In this document: positions 44,307 through 52,049 of the stretch, in pieces
How positions within the stretch are numbered: position 1 is the first letter of the stretch
How the letters are laid out: the number at the start of each line of letters is the position of its first letter
DNA from: Acidobacteria subdivision 2 bacterium RH1 MAG20
Lineage (GTDB): Bacteria; Acidobacteriota; Terriglobia; Terriglobales; Acidobacteriaceae
Length of the DNA stretch: 64,000 bases
Assembly (NCBI GenBank): GCA_002197545.1
Contig: NFUO01000066.1
Span: 62,001 to 126,000, forward strand
Direction: 5' to 3'
Notes under the pieces: model-generated
What the model was told of the DNA's origin: nothing
The model's database searches: none
What the model saw: the letters and a program-made list of their open reading frames with translations, nothing else
Translations under genes and position numbers: made by a program

Positions 44307-44612
44307 TCAGGCAATCTTTGAGCCGCTGACGAAGGTGGTCTCGGCATAAGCCTGGATGCGGGTGAGAGAACCGGGGAGATTCAGAGCCAGGAGGCGTCGA
44401 TAAAGCGAGCGTGTGGAGCCGGTGAGGCGCGCGTCTTCGGACTCGTGCGGGAACAGAGAGAGACATTTCTGTGCAGATGCAGAGATTGCAGATTTTCGTT
44501 TCTGACCGTTGACGAGATAAGGACGGGATTGAGGCGTAAAGCTGCCCCGGTGTTGGTTAACGACCGGAGGGCCTGGCCTCAAGTAGGCAGGGGAGTTTTG
44601 AAGGATGGACAT
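44307..44612 (-). CDS. Small hypothetical protein, 101 residues
   Basis: No family is recognised. The case for a real gene: ATG 44612 has GAGGG five bases upstream; the frame ends 28 bases before a strong terminator suited to the minus strand; and codons in the second half favour G or C at the third position as in neighbouring genes. The protein is basic in the middle (G-Q-K-R-K-S-A) and has a C-terminal Ser/Leu-rich helix-like stretch (TGSTRSLYRRLLALNLPGSL). The overlapping plus-strand frame at 44445-44810 looks like a shadow. It lies just downstream of the HIT gene. Confidence 0.45.
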   Translation of the reverse strand: MSILQNSPAYLRPGPPVVNQHRGSFTPQSRPYLVNGQKRKSAISASAQKCLSLFPHESEDARLTGSTRSLYRRLLALNLPGSLTRIQAYAETTFVSGSKIA

Positions 44613-44665
44613 TATGCCCTCGAATGGCGAAGGTTTTCGCCGTCGTATAAGGCGTTTGATGAAGT

Positions 44666-45253
44666 CTATGGCACTGGAGTTGTACTTGTGGAAAACGCCT
44701 CGCGGAGTTTCGCCCAGGTGACGTCGAGGGTCTCGGGAAGGACGCGGGTTTCGGCGGTGACGGTCATGAAGTTGGTGTCTCCGCTCCATCGCGGGAGGGC
44801 GTGGAGGTGAATGTGATCGGCGACGCCGGCCCCGGCGGACTCACCGAGGTTCATGCCGAGGTTGAGGCCGTCGGGGTGGTAGACCTGGCGCAGACAGCGC
44901 TCGATGCGCTGGGCGGTAAGGATCATCTCCTGAGCGGCTTCGGGTGGAAGGGCGGCGAGGGAGTCGATGTGCTGGTAGGGCAGGATGAGCACGTGGCCGG
45001 TGGCGTAGGGGTAGGCGTTGAGGCAGATGAAGCAGAGCGGGCCGCGATGGACGATGTGGGCGGCCTGCTCGGCGGCCTCCTGCGTCATGCCGTGGGCGAT
45101 GGCATAGTCGGTGGCGGCGATCATGTTGCAGAAGACGCAGTGCTTGTCCTCTGCGGCGGGCCAGCCGGCGAGCGTGGGAGGGACGCCAGTGCGGGCCTGT
45201 TCGTCGGCGCGGGTGATGTAGTTGTAGCGCCAGGGGGTCCAGAGACGATCCAT
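44666..45253 (-). CDS. HIT (histidine triad) family nucleotide hydrolase/phosphorylase
   Basis: About 195 residues, starting MDRLWTPWRYNYIT, a common beginning for AP4A-phosphorylase-like HIT proteins. The nucleotide-binding triad is H-I-H-L-H (ADHIHLHALPRW), with the catalytic His in the middle. A C-V-F-C pair and a downstream His (HIVHRG) may bind zinc. The frame opens at 45328; ATG 45253 matches the family. It is divergent from rpsA. Confidence 0.92.
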   Translation of the reverse strand: MDRLWTPWRYNYITRADEQARTGVPPTLAGWPAAEDKHCVFCNMIAATDYAIAHGMTQEAAEQAAHIVHRGPLCFICLNAYPYATGHVLILPYQHIDSLAALPPEAAQEMILTAQRIERCLRQVYHPDGLNLGMNLGESAGAGVADHIHLHALPRWSGDTNFMTVTAETRVLPETLDVTWAKLREAFSTSTTPVP

Positions 45254-45310
45254 AGAAGCGAGTATAAGGGGAACAAGTAAGCGTTTGACGAATGTTAACG
45301 CAGCAGTTGG

Positions 45311-45339
45311 TTGACGTATGGCATCCAAAGTTCTATGCT
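45311..45339 (+). promoter_or_regulatory. Probable rpsA promoter
   Basis: TTGACG (45311-45316), 17 bases, TATGCT (45334-45339). Expected start near 45346, about 180 bases before the proposed rpsA start, leaving a long leader as seen for autoregulated S1 genes in other bacteria. Confidence 0.55.
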
Positions 45340-45527
45340 TTTAGGTGAGCCACTGCGTGTGGGACCCAAGTGCAGCCGCTCCTCTGCTAGACGTAGTTCA
45401 TTCCTGCCTGCCGAAGCTGTCACGGGGATTTAGAACCAACCAGCGTCCTCCCGGAATGCTGATTGCTCCCGAAACAAGCGGCGCCCGAGATGGAATGAAT
45501 CCTTGGATCCCGGAGTCCGCATTCATC

Positions 45528-47534
45528 ATGGTAGACGACCACAATCCTGAACACACCGAGAGCAAACCCCTGACCACCGAACTGGAAACCCTAGCGCCCG
45601 AAGCGACAGCGGATCACGCCGACCTGTCTTCTGAATCCACCCCAACCCAACAGCATGAGACTGCCCACGAAGCACCGAATGGATCTGTTGACCACGCCGC
45701 GCAGGCGAGCCATGCTGCCGCAGCTCATGAGAGCTCGGAGTCTGGCCACGTTGCCACGGTTACGGCAAGCGAGGAGCCTGCCGAGGACGACCTGAACTAC
45801 GATGCCGCCGATTTTGCGGCCGCGCTGGCAAATTTTGACCGCGAACAGGCTGCTGAGTCCGCCGCTGCCCAGAATTTGACCGCGGAAGAGGTCATCGTTC
45901 CTGGCACCGTCCTCAAGATCACGGACAAGCATGTCGTTGTCGATATCGGACTCAAGTCTGAAGGACTTATTCCGCTGGCGCAGGTGCTGGACATCCATGG
46001 CGAACCCAAGTTCCAGGTTGGCGATGTGGTTGAGGTTGTGGTCGAGCGCGACGAGACCGAGGGTGGCTATCTCGTCAGCTATGAGAAGGCGCTACGCCAT
46101 AAGGTGTGGGACAAGCTGGAGCAGGCCGCGAACGACAAGACTCCTGTAAAGGGCATGGTTTTGAGCCGCGTCAAGGGCGGCTTGACCGTGGACATCGGCA
46201 TCAAGGCGTTTCTGCCGGGGTCGCAGGTCGAGGTCCGTCCGGTACGCAATCTGGATGGCTATATCGGCACGGAGATCGAAGTCCGCGTCATTAAACTGAA
46301 TAAGAAGCGCGGCAATGTTGTGATCAGCCGCAAGGAACTGCTGGAAGAAGATCAGAATGCGAAGAAATCGGTCACTCTGGCGACTCTCGAAGAAGGTAGC
46401 GTACTGACAGGAACGGTGAAGAATCTGACCGACTACGGCGCGTTTGTCGATATGGGGGGCCTCGATGGCCTGCTGCATATTACAGATATGAGTTGGGGCC
46501 GGTTGACGCATCCGCGCGACCTGGTGAACGTCGGCGACGAGATCCAGGTGAAGGTGCTGAAGTTCGACAAGGACAAGCAGCGGGTTTCGCTGGGCTTCAA
46601 GCAGTTGACGCCGGACCCGTGGCTGGACGCCATCGAGCGCTACCCGATTGGGGCGCAGGTTCGCGGCCGCGTGCTCTCGGTGACCGACTACGGCGCGTTT
46701 GTCGAGCTGGAGCAGGGCATCGAAGGACTGGTACACGTGTCTGAAATGACATGGAGTAAGCGGATGAAGCATCCGTCGAAGCTGGTGAAGCCGGGCGATG
46801 AGGTAGACACGATCATTCTGAGCGTGAACCCGAACGACCGCCGCATCTCGCTGGGCATGAAGCAGTTGCAGGACAATCCCTGGGAGCAGTTGGAGGACAA
46901 GTATCCGACGGGCGCAATTATTGAGGGCCGTGTTCGCAACTTGACCGACTTCGGCGCCTTTATCGAGATCGAAGATGGGATTGATGGACTGGTGCACGTC
47001 TCGAACCTGAGCTGGACCAAGCGCATCAAGCATCCTTCGGAGGTCCTGAAGAAGGGCGAGAAGGTCAAGGCGATCGTTCTGGGCGTCGAGCCCGAGAACC
47101 GCCGCCTGTCGCTGGGCGTCAAGCAGTTGCAGCCGGATGTCTGGGACACGTTCTTCGCCCAGCACCGCGTGGGCGACGTCATCAAGGGCAAGATTCTGCG
47201 TACGGCGCAGTTTGGCGCCTTCGTTGAGATTGCGGAAGGAGTCGAGGGCCTGTGCCACGTCTCCGAGGCGGTCGATGCGAACCACCAGCCGGTGGCGATG
47301 GATGTCGACTCGGAGCACGAGTTCAAGATCGTCAAGATGAACCAGGAAGAGAAGAAGGTCGGCCTCAGCATTCGGGCAGTTGGCGAAGAGGCCAGCCGTG
47401 CCGAGGTGGAGAGCTACAAGGAGCGCGAGAAGTCGCCGAAGGGCAACAACTCGGGTTCGTCGTCCTCATCCTCGTCGAGCAGCAGCACGACGCTGGGCGA
47501 TCTCATCAACTGGAAGCGGTCTGAGCGCGAGTAA
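45528..47534 (+). CDS. rpsA: 30S ribosomal protein S1
   Basis: About 668 residues with six S1 RNA-binding domains, beginning near EEVIVPGTVLKITDKHVVVDIG, GMVLSRVKGGLTVDIG, GSVLTGTVKNLTDYGAFVDMG, GAQVRGRVLSVTDYGAFVEL, GAIIEGRVRNLTDFGAFIEI and GDVIKGKILRTAQFGAFVEI. S1 helps unfold and load mRNA on the small subunit. The N-terminus adds about 110 residues rich in Glu, Ala and His before the first domain, and the C-terminus has a Ser run. I place the start at ATG 45528; the frame opens at 45345 and ATG 45495 is another option. A strong hairpin follows the gene. Confidence 0.92.
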   Translation: MVDDHNPEHTESKPLTTELETLAPEATADHADLSSESTPTQQHETAHEAPNGSVDHAAQASHAAAAHESSESGHVATVTASEEPAEDDLNYDAADFAAALANFDREQAAESAAAQNLTAEEVIVPGTVLKITDKHVVVDIGLKSEGLIPLAQVLDIHGEPKFQVGDVVEVVVERDETEGGYLVSYEKALRHKVWDKLEQAANDKTPVKGMVLSRVKGGLTVDIGIKAFLPGSQVEVRPVRNLDGYIGTEIEVRVIKLNKKRGNVVISRKELLEEDQNAKKSVTLATLEEGSVLTGTVKNLTDYGAFVDMGGLDGLLHITDMSWGRLTHPRDLVNVGDEIQVKVLKFDKDKQRVSLGFKQLTPDPWLDAIERYPIGAQVRGRVLSVTDYGAFVELEQGIEGLVHVSEMTWSKRMKHPSKLVKPGDEVDTIILSVNPNDRRISLGMKQLQDNPWEQLEDKYPTGAIIEGRVRNLTDFGAFIEIEDGIDGLVHVSNLSWTKRIKHPSEVLKKGEKVKAIVLGVEPENRRLSLGVKQLQPDVWDTFFAQHRVGDVIKGKILRTAQFGAFVEIAEGVEGLCHVSEAVDANHQPVAMDVDSEHEFKIVKMNQEEKKVGLSIRAVGEEASRAEVESYKEREKSPKGNNSGSSSSSSSSSSTTLGDLINWKRSERE

Positions 47535-47551
47535 GCTCAGCCTCAACAAGT

Positions 47552-47590
47552 AAGTACAAGGGCCGTCCTGAGTGGGCGGCCCTTGTACTT
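47552..47590 (+). terminator. Strong hairpin after rpsA
   Basis: AAGTACAAGGGCCG (47552-47565) and CGGCCCTTGTACTT (47577-47590) pair perfectly over 14 bases with an 11-base loop, 18 bases past the stop. A second small repeat (GCAAAAT 47591-47597, ATTTTGC 47606-47612) follows. No long T run on the plus strand. Confidence 0.7.
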
Positions 47591-47735
47591 GCAAAATAAC
47601 CCATAATTTTGCACTGGCTTGTGGGTCATTTCCTGACGCTCGATGAGTGGACTCGGTGATATACTGCTCGTCGAGAACCGCATCGGCCTTTCGATGATCT
47701 CCTCACGACAAGAAGTCGATGCGGCTGATCACGGC

Positions 47736-48254
47736 CTAAGATGCGACCACATCGCCAGCCATCGCCGCCTTGGGCTGAGAACACAGCAGCAAGTAGAAAG
47801 CGGCAATGTGCGTGATCATCAGCGCGGGTACGTAGATGATCGGGATCGCGTAGGTCGAGCCCAACTGTCCCGCAATTGCGGGAAGGCCGGCCCGGACCGC
47901 GTGGTAGTAGTCGAGGACAAGATCGGCTGTTCCAACTGCATTGAAGGCGACGGCTAAGGTCCAGAACAGCGGCCGAATTCTTGTCGCGAGAAGCGCCAGA
48001 AGCGCCAGCACGCCGGTAGCAAAATCACCATAGGCTGCGAACGTAGCAAAGCTCGCAGGCAGATCGGGCCCGACTACGCCCGGAAGAATAAAAACCAGGC
48101 CGAAGAAGCGGAAGCTGTGAATCGTAGCGATTACGCGTTGCGCTTCGAAACTGTCCATTGACCTGAGCTTGGGCCAGAAGTAAACCCTGAAGCAGAGCAA
48201 GCACGCTACATAACCGAAAACGAGATGGATGTTGAAGATGGTGTCCGGCGCCAT
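47736..48254 (-). CDS. Small integral membrane protein of unknown function
   Basis: A 172-residue protein with about five membrane helices (near 8-28, 45-63, 70-92, 95-118 and 135-158) and a conserved-looking H-S-F-R-F-F-G-L motif followed by A-A-Y-G-D-F. GGAGG six bases before ATG 48254 is a good ribosome binding site. It lies downstream of the 48339-48749 gene on the same strand, so both may be controlled by the TetR protein at 48829-49413. I can assign no function. Confidence 0.75.
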   Translation of the reverse strand: MAPDTIFNIHLVFGYVACLLCFRVYFWPKLRSMDSFEAQRVIATIHSFRFFGLVFILPGVVGPDLPASFATFAAYGDFATGVLALLALLATRIRPLFWTLAVAFNAVGTADLVLDYYHAVRAGLPAIAGQLGSTYAIPIIYVPALMITHIAAFYLLLCSQPKAAMAGDVVAS

Positions 48255-48338
48255 TTTGGCCTCCTATCGCATGGTATGAGAGACATGATCGTCTCCTTCC
48301 AGGGTTCCTCCTGCAGCAGTGCTACCGCGAGGAGAGTC

Positions 48339-48749
48339 TCACGGCTGCGCACCTGGGCCTATCAACATCCTGAGCGGCATCAAGGGTCCAACGGGAATGT
48401 ACTGGTCATCCATCAATTGACCCTTAGCGAGCGGTAGCGTTTCCATAATGGCTTGTGCCTCCTCCTTGGTCTTCGCCTCCACAAGGAAGATGACGCCTTT
48501 GCCATCGCCGCGCGAATACCACTCGCGGATTTTCCCGTCGAGATAGAGCCTCACGGTTGCCTCAACCTCCGACGGCATCACGGCCATGATTTGTTGAACG
48601 GTTACGCCCTGCTTGGGAGACTGAATGACCAGCACTGCGGTAGTTTTAGGTATCGCCGCGCTGGGCAAGCCTTGGGAGACTCCCGACTGTGATTGCGCTA
48701 CTGATGCGACGGGTAGCATTGCCATGAGTAAAGGGATCATCAATTTCAC
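48339..48749 (-). CDS. Exported small protein, muconolactone-isomerase/YCII-like fold
   Basis: A 136-residue protein with a signal peptide (MKLMIPLLMAMLPVASVAQ) and a ferredoxin-like domain (about 40-125: VLVIQSPKQGVTVQQIMAVMPSEVE, then EWYSRGDGKGVIFLVEAKTKEEAQAIMETLPL) that resembles muconolactone delta-isomerase-like proteins. GTG 48749 has AAAGGA six bases upstream. Directly upstream lies the 20-base palindrome at 48795-48814, matching the operator before tetR. Probably repressed by that TetR protein. Ligand or reaction unknown. Confidence 0.75.
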   Translation of the reverse strand: MKLMIPLLMAMLPVASVAQSQSGVSQGLPSAAIPKTTAVLVIQSPKQGVTVQQIMAVMPSEVEATVRLYLDGKIREWYSRGDGKGVIFLVEAKTKEEAQAIMETLPLAKGQLMDDQYIPVGPLMPLRMLIGPGAQP

Positions 48750-48794
48750 CGGTTATCCTTTCGATTCAATCAGGTTATGGTTTTGCTTCTTGTA

Positions 48795-48814
48795 AAGAGT
48801 ACGATCGTACTCTT
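48795..48814. promoter_or_regulatory. TetR operator, copy 1
   Basis: AAGAGTAC-GATC-GTACTCTT, a perfect 8-base inverted repeat with a four-base spacer, 46 bases upstream of the exported small protein. Its arms are identical to those at 49419-49438 upstream of tetR. Confidence 0.85.
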
Positions 48815-48828
48815 CGCGGACAAAAAAA

Positions 48829-49413
48829 TTACTGCTCCGCGAAGGACTTTATAAAAAAAATCCTCGCCTCCATCAACATCTGCTCACGCCTTTGGGGGGA
48901 CGAGGTCATCCGGGCCACAGTCAGCACCCCAGCCATACTGGAGAACAACAGTTGAAACTTCGCCACTTTTTCTTCTCGCGTCCGACCGGGAACAAATGGC
49001 AGTAGCCGCTCACGGTACGCTTCTCGCGACGCCTCAATCCGCTTTCGCACGGACAGAGGCTTTCGCGCCAACTCCGGCCCGAGGGCGGAGATCACGCAAC
49101 CCATTCCTGGCGAATTCGCGTGACGCTCGCTTAGATAGTATTCGATCATTGCCCGCAGAGCGTGGCCTTCGGCAGCGGACCTTGCAATTTTATCCATGCC
49201 GCTTCCCATCTCGTCGAATGCCCGGGCTACCGCTTCGATGAACAGGTCGTCCTTGCTCTCAAAATGCCTGTAGAATCCCCCTTTCGTCAGGCCTACCTTC
49301 TTCATCACCGTCCCGATGCCGCTGCTGTCACCGCCGTGCTCACGGAAAGAGCGAGCGGCCACGGCAAGAATGTTCTCGTGGTTCTGTGCTTTGTGTTCCA
49401 GGGAGTACCGCAT
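48829..49413 (-). CDS. TetR/AcrR-family repressor
   Basis: A 194-residue regulator. The N-terminal helix-turn-helix (about 8-55: NILAVAARSFREHGGDSSGIGTVMKKVGLTKGGFYRHFESKDDLF) is classic TetR, and the rest is a helical ligand domain with the C-terminal pattern of the YcdC/LmrA-like TetR_C group. ATG 49413 is five bases from an operator copy, and TTGACA on the minus strand (49449-49444) lies just before it, so binding would block its own transcription. A second operator controls the neighbouring gene pair. Confidence 0.92.
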   Translation of the reverse strand: MRYSLEHKAQNHENILAVAARSFREHGGDSSGIGTVMKKVGLTKGGFYRHFESKDDLFIEAVARAFDEMGSGMDKIARSAAEGHALRAMIEYYLSERHANSPGMGCVISALGPELARKPLSVRKRIEASREAYRERLLPFVPGRTREEKVAKFQLLFSSMAGVLTVARMTSSPQRREQMLMEARIFFIKSFAEQ

Positions 49414-49418
49414 GAGGA

Positions 49419-49438
49419 AAGAGTACAAACGTACTCTT
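49419..49438. promoter_or_regulatory. TetR operator, copy 2, over the tetR promoter
   Basis: AAGAGTAC-AAAC-GTACTCTT, the same arms and spacing as 48795-48814. It lies between the minus-strand TTGACA (49444-49449) and the tetR ATG (49413). Confidence 0.85.
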
Positions 49439-49449
49439 ATGCCTGTCAA

Positions 49450-49775
49450 GCGTAAAATTGATCTTGCTAACGCCACCCCGCGACCATGGATATGACGAGC
49501 AAATCCGCTGTCGAAAGCTCCGGGCGTATAGCGGGCAAACCGAAAGTTGACTCACTTGACGCCTTCAGGGCAGTCACTCCTTGAGCAAAGGGTGAGATCT
49601 GAGCCGGGTACAATTGGGGCGCGCTGGTCAACGTCAGCGGCCAAACCGCTGAGGGAATGTACAAGGTTTAATCGGAACTTTTCAAATTGCCTGCGGCTTT
49701 TGTGGGGGTATCGGGGGGAGTACCGGGGTTCTTTTCACACGCGCTGGGCGGCGCGCTCTCTTAAACTTTAGATTG
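49450..49775. other. Intergenic stretch between tetR and the amidase gene
   Basis: About 325 bases without a convincing gene. TACAAT at 49609-49614 resembles a -10 box, but the nearest TTGAGC (49581-49586) is 22 bases away, too far. Short overlapping open frames here look like chance. Confidence 0.4.
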
Positions 49776-52004
49776 ATGATGGGCCTCAGAATATGGAAGC
49801 GGCGGTTATGTGGGGGTTGCGTTGCGGTGCTTTGCTGCTGCGCGATGGCGCAGAGTTTGTCGGCTAAGACGAGGACGGCAGCGCATCGCCGGGTGGAGTT
49901 GACGCCGTGGCAACAGGCAGTGCAGGGTCGGGAGAAGCTGGAGGCGATTCCTGCGGGAGCGCGGACCAGGGCGGAGTATACGCAGGCGATGGACGGGTTT
50001 CGCACGATCTATCATGAGACGCCGGGGGACACGTATGCGCCTGCCGCGGTGAATGCTGTGGCGGAGTTGCTGGCGGAACAGGGACGCGGATCACACGATA
50101 CCAAGTTGCTCAACGATGCGATTGGGCAGTATGAGTTCTTGCGGAAGCAGTATCCCGGGAGTTCGCTGCGGGTGGCGGCGCTGCTGGCGGAGGCGCAGAT
50201 TTATCAGAATGATCTGCACGATGCTTCGGGCGCGCGGAAACAGTATGCTCTGCTGGTAAAGGACTATCCCAAGAGCGAACTGGCGGAGGAGGCCCGGGCC
50301 GGACTGGCGTCTTTGAAGGAACCAGGGATCAGGGAGCAGAAAGACAGAGGTCAGGGAACAACAGGAACCAGGGATCAGAAGGGCGTGGAGCAGGCTGCTG
50401 TGAGCGGCAGGGGTGCCGCGGGAAGTTCGTTTGCTCCGATGCCGGTGACGAAGAGAAGAGTGGTTGTGCAGAGCGGGGTGGATGAGAACGCCTCGGCTCC
50501 GGCTTCGGTAAAAGAGACTAAAGATAGCGTTGGTGTAGAGGCGGGGCCAGCGCACGTTGCCCAGACATCGGTGAGACGTCATGGACTGGCGCAGGTGACG
50601 GGAATTCGGCATTGGTCGACACCGAACTATACACGGGTAGCGATTGACCTGGGTGACGACGTGACCTATGAGGCTGCGCGAGTGCCGAATCCTGACCGTA
50701 TCTATTTTGATTTGCATGGGACACGGCTGGCGCCGGAGTTAGTGGGGAAGAGTTTTACAGTAACGGACGATGGCTTTTTGAAGCGTGTCCGTGCGGCACA
50801 ATTTACCAACGATATGACACGGGTGGTGCTGGATGTAAATGATGTGACGGAGTATTCGGCGTTTTTGCTGCCGAATCCTTATCGCTTGATTATCGACATT
50901 CATGGGGGGAGTAAAGAGCAGGGAACAGGGATAGCGGCAGTTGGCAGGGCGGCTTCCGCTCCGCAGACTGCCGTTGTGGCGAAGTCGACGCCAACGCGCC
51001 CGGTGCCGAATACGGTGGAGGCGAAATCGAACAGCCTGGCGGAGATGGCATCGTTGAGCGATCAGCCGGGCAAGGTGGAGGCGACACGCAGGCCAACTTC
51101 GCAGCCGATTTCGGCGATAGTACGAGAGCAGGGAACAGAGACCAGGAACCAGGGATCAGGAAGTGCTGAACAAAAGCTGGATGCTGGCGGCAGGCGCACG
51201 AAGAGGAGCAGGGCCGAGATTGCGGGTGCGGTTCCGGCGCGGGCGGCGGTGCCTACGGCGGATGGAGAGACTTCGCTGATAAGGGCGCTGGGGTTGAAGA
51301 TTGGGCGCATCGTGATCGACGCGGGACACGGCGGGCATGACTCGGGCACGCTGGGATATGGCGGTATTGAGGAGAAGGATGTGGTGCTCGATGTGGCGCT
51401 GCGGCTGGGCAAGCTGCTGCATGAGCGGCTGGGCGCGGAGATCATTTATACGCGGTCGGACGATACCTTTATTCCTTTGGAGACGCGAACGGCGATTGCG
51501 AATAAGGCGCAGGCGGACCTGTTTCTTTCTATCCATGCAAACTCTTCGCGGGATGAGACCGCGCGTGGAGTGGAGACGTACTACCTGAACTTTACGACGC
51601 AGCCGGATGCGCTGGAAGTGGCGGCGAGAGAGAACGCAGTTTCCGATCAGTCGATCCACCAGCTCAGCGACCTGGTGAAGAAGATTACGTTGAAGGACAA
51701 GATTGCGGAGTCGCGGGAGTTTGCCAGCGACGTGCAGGAGAGTTTGTACGGCGGGCTGGAGAGGGGCAATGCGGGACTAAAGGACCGCGGCGTAAAGAAG
51801 GCCCCGTTTGTGGTGTTGATTGGAGCGAATATGCCGTCGATTCTGGCGGAGATATCTTTTGTGACGAATCCGAACGACGCGAGGCAGTTGGAAGAGCCGG
51901 AGTACCGCGAACGGGTGGCGGAGAGCTTGTACAAGGGCGTTGCAAGGTATGAGGCTGGGCTAAGCGGTGTGAAGCTGCCCACGGAGCGGGCGAGCACCAG
52001 GTGA
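49776..52004 (+). CDS. N-acetylmuramoyl-L-alanine amidase with TPR-like and AMIN domains
   Basis: About 742 residues. A hydrophobic Cys-rich leader (about 1-30) is followed by a TPR-like helical region (about 50-175, with SSLRVAALLAEAQIYQN), an AMIN domain (about 265-370: HWSTPNYTRVAIDLGDDVTYEA, TRVVLDVNDVTEYSAFLLPNPYRLIIDIHG), and a C-terminal Amidase_3 domain (about 505-735) with zinc ligands in VIDAGHGGHDSG, E in Y-G-G-I-E-E-K-D and SIHANSS, plus the catalytic Glu in LAEISFVTNP. It trims peptidoglycan peptides during cell division. The linkers carry three identical 15-base repeats (separate entry). Start among TTG 49773, ATG 49776 and ATG 49779 is undecided. Confidence 0.92.
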   Translation: MMGLRIWKRRLCGGCVAVLCCCAMAQSLSAKTRTAAHRRVELTPWQQAVQGREKLEAIPAGARTRAEYTQAMDGFRTIYHETPGDTYAPAAVNAVAELLAEQGRGSHDTKLLNDAIGQYEFLRKQYPGSSLRVAALLAEAQIYQNDLHDASGARKQYALLVKDYPKSELAEEARAGLASLKEPGIREQKDRGQGTTGTRDQKGVEQAAVSGRGAAGSSFAPMPVTKRRVVVQSGVDENASAPASVKETKDSVGVEAGPAHVAQTSVRRHGLAQVTGIRHWSTPNYTRVAIDLGDDVTYEAARVPNPDRIYFDLHGTRLAPELVGKSFTVTDDGFLKRVRAAQFTNDMTRVVLDVNDVTEYSAFLLPNPYRLIIDIHGGSKEQGTGIAAVGRAASAPQTAVVAKSTPTRPVPNTVEAKSNSLAEMASLSDQPGKVEATRRPTSQPISAIVREQGTETRNQGSGSAEQKLDAGGRRTKRSRAEIAGAVPARAAVPTADGETSLIRALGLKIGRIVIDAGHGGHDSGTLGYGGIEEKDVVLDVALRLGKLLHERLGAEIIYTRSDDTFIPLETRTAIANKAQADLFLSIHANSSRDETARGVETYYLNFTTQPDALEVAARENAVSDQSIHQLSDLVKKITLKDKIAESREFASDVQESLYGGLERGNAGLKDRGVKKAPFVVLIGANMPSILAEISFVTNPNDARQLEEPEYRERVAESLYKGVARYEAGLSGVKLPTERASTR
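50318..51159 (+). repeat. Three identical 15-base repeats in the amidase linkers
   Basis: GGAACCAGGGATCAG occurs at 50318-50332, 50364-50378 and 51145-51159, with related CAGGGAACAG pieces near 50352, 50920 and 51128. Relative to the gene the three copies fall in three different reading frames, giving different peptides, so selection on the protein did not create the identity. All lie outside the folded domains. Confidence 0.85.
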
Positions 52005-52049
52005 GGGCTACAGCTTTCGAGGGCGTTCTGGTGATAGTCTGACCGCTGT

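Noticed and set aside
44445..44810. 121-residue plus-strand frame over the small hypothetical and HIT genes
   Set aside because: It overlaps two minus-strand frames with better start and codon evidence and has no homology-like features.
46092..47318. 408-residue minus-strand open frame opposite rpsA
   Set aside because: It mirrors the repeated S1 domains and has no recognisable fold or ribosome binding site.
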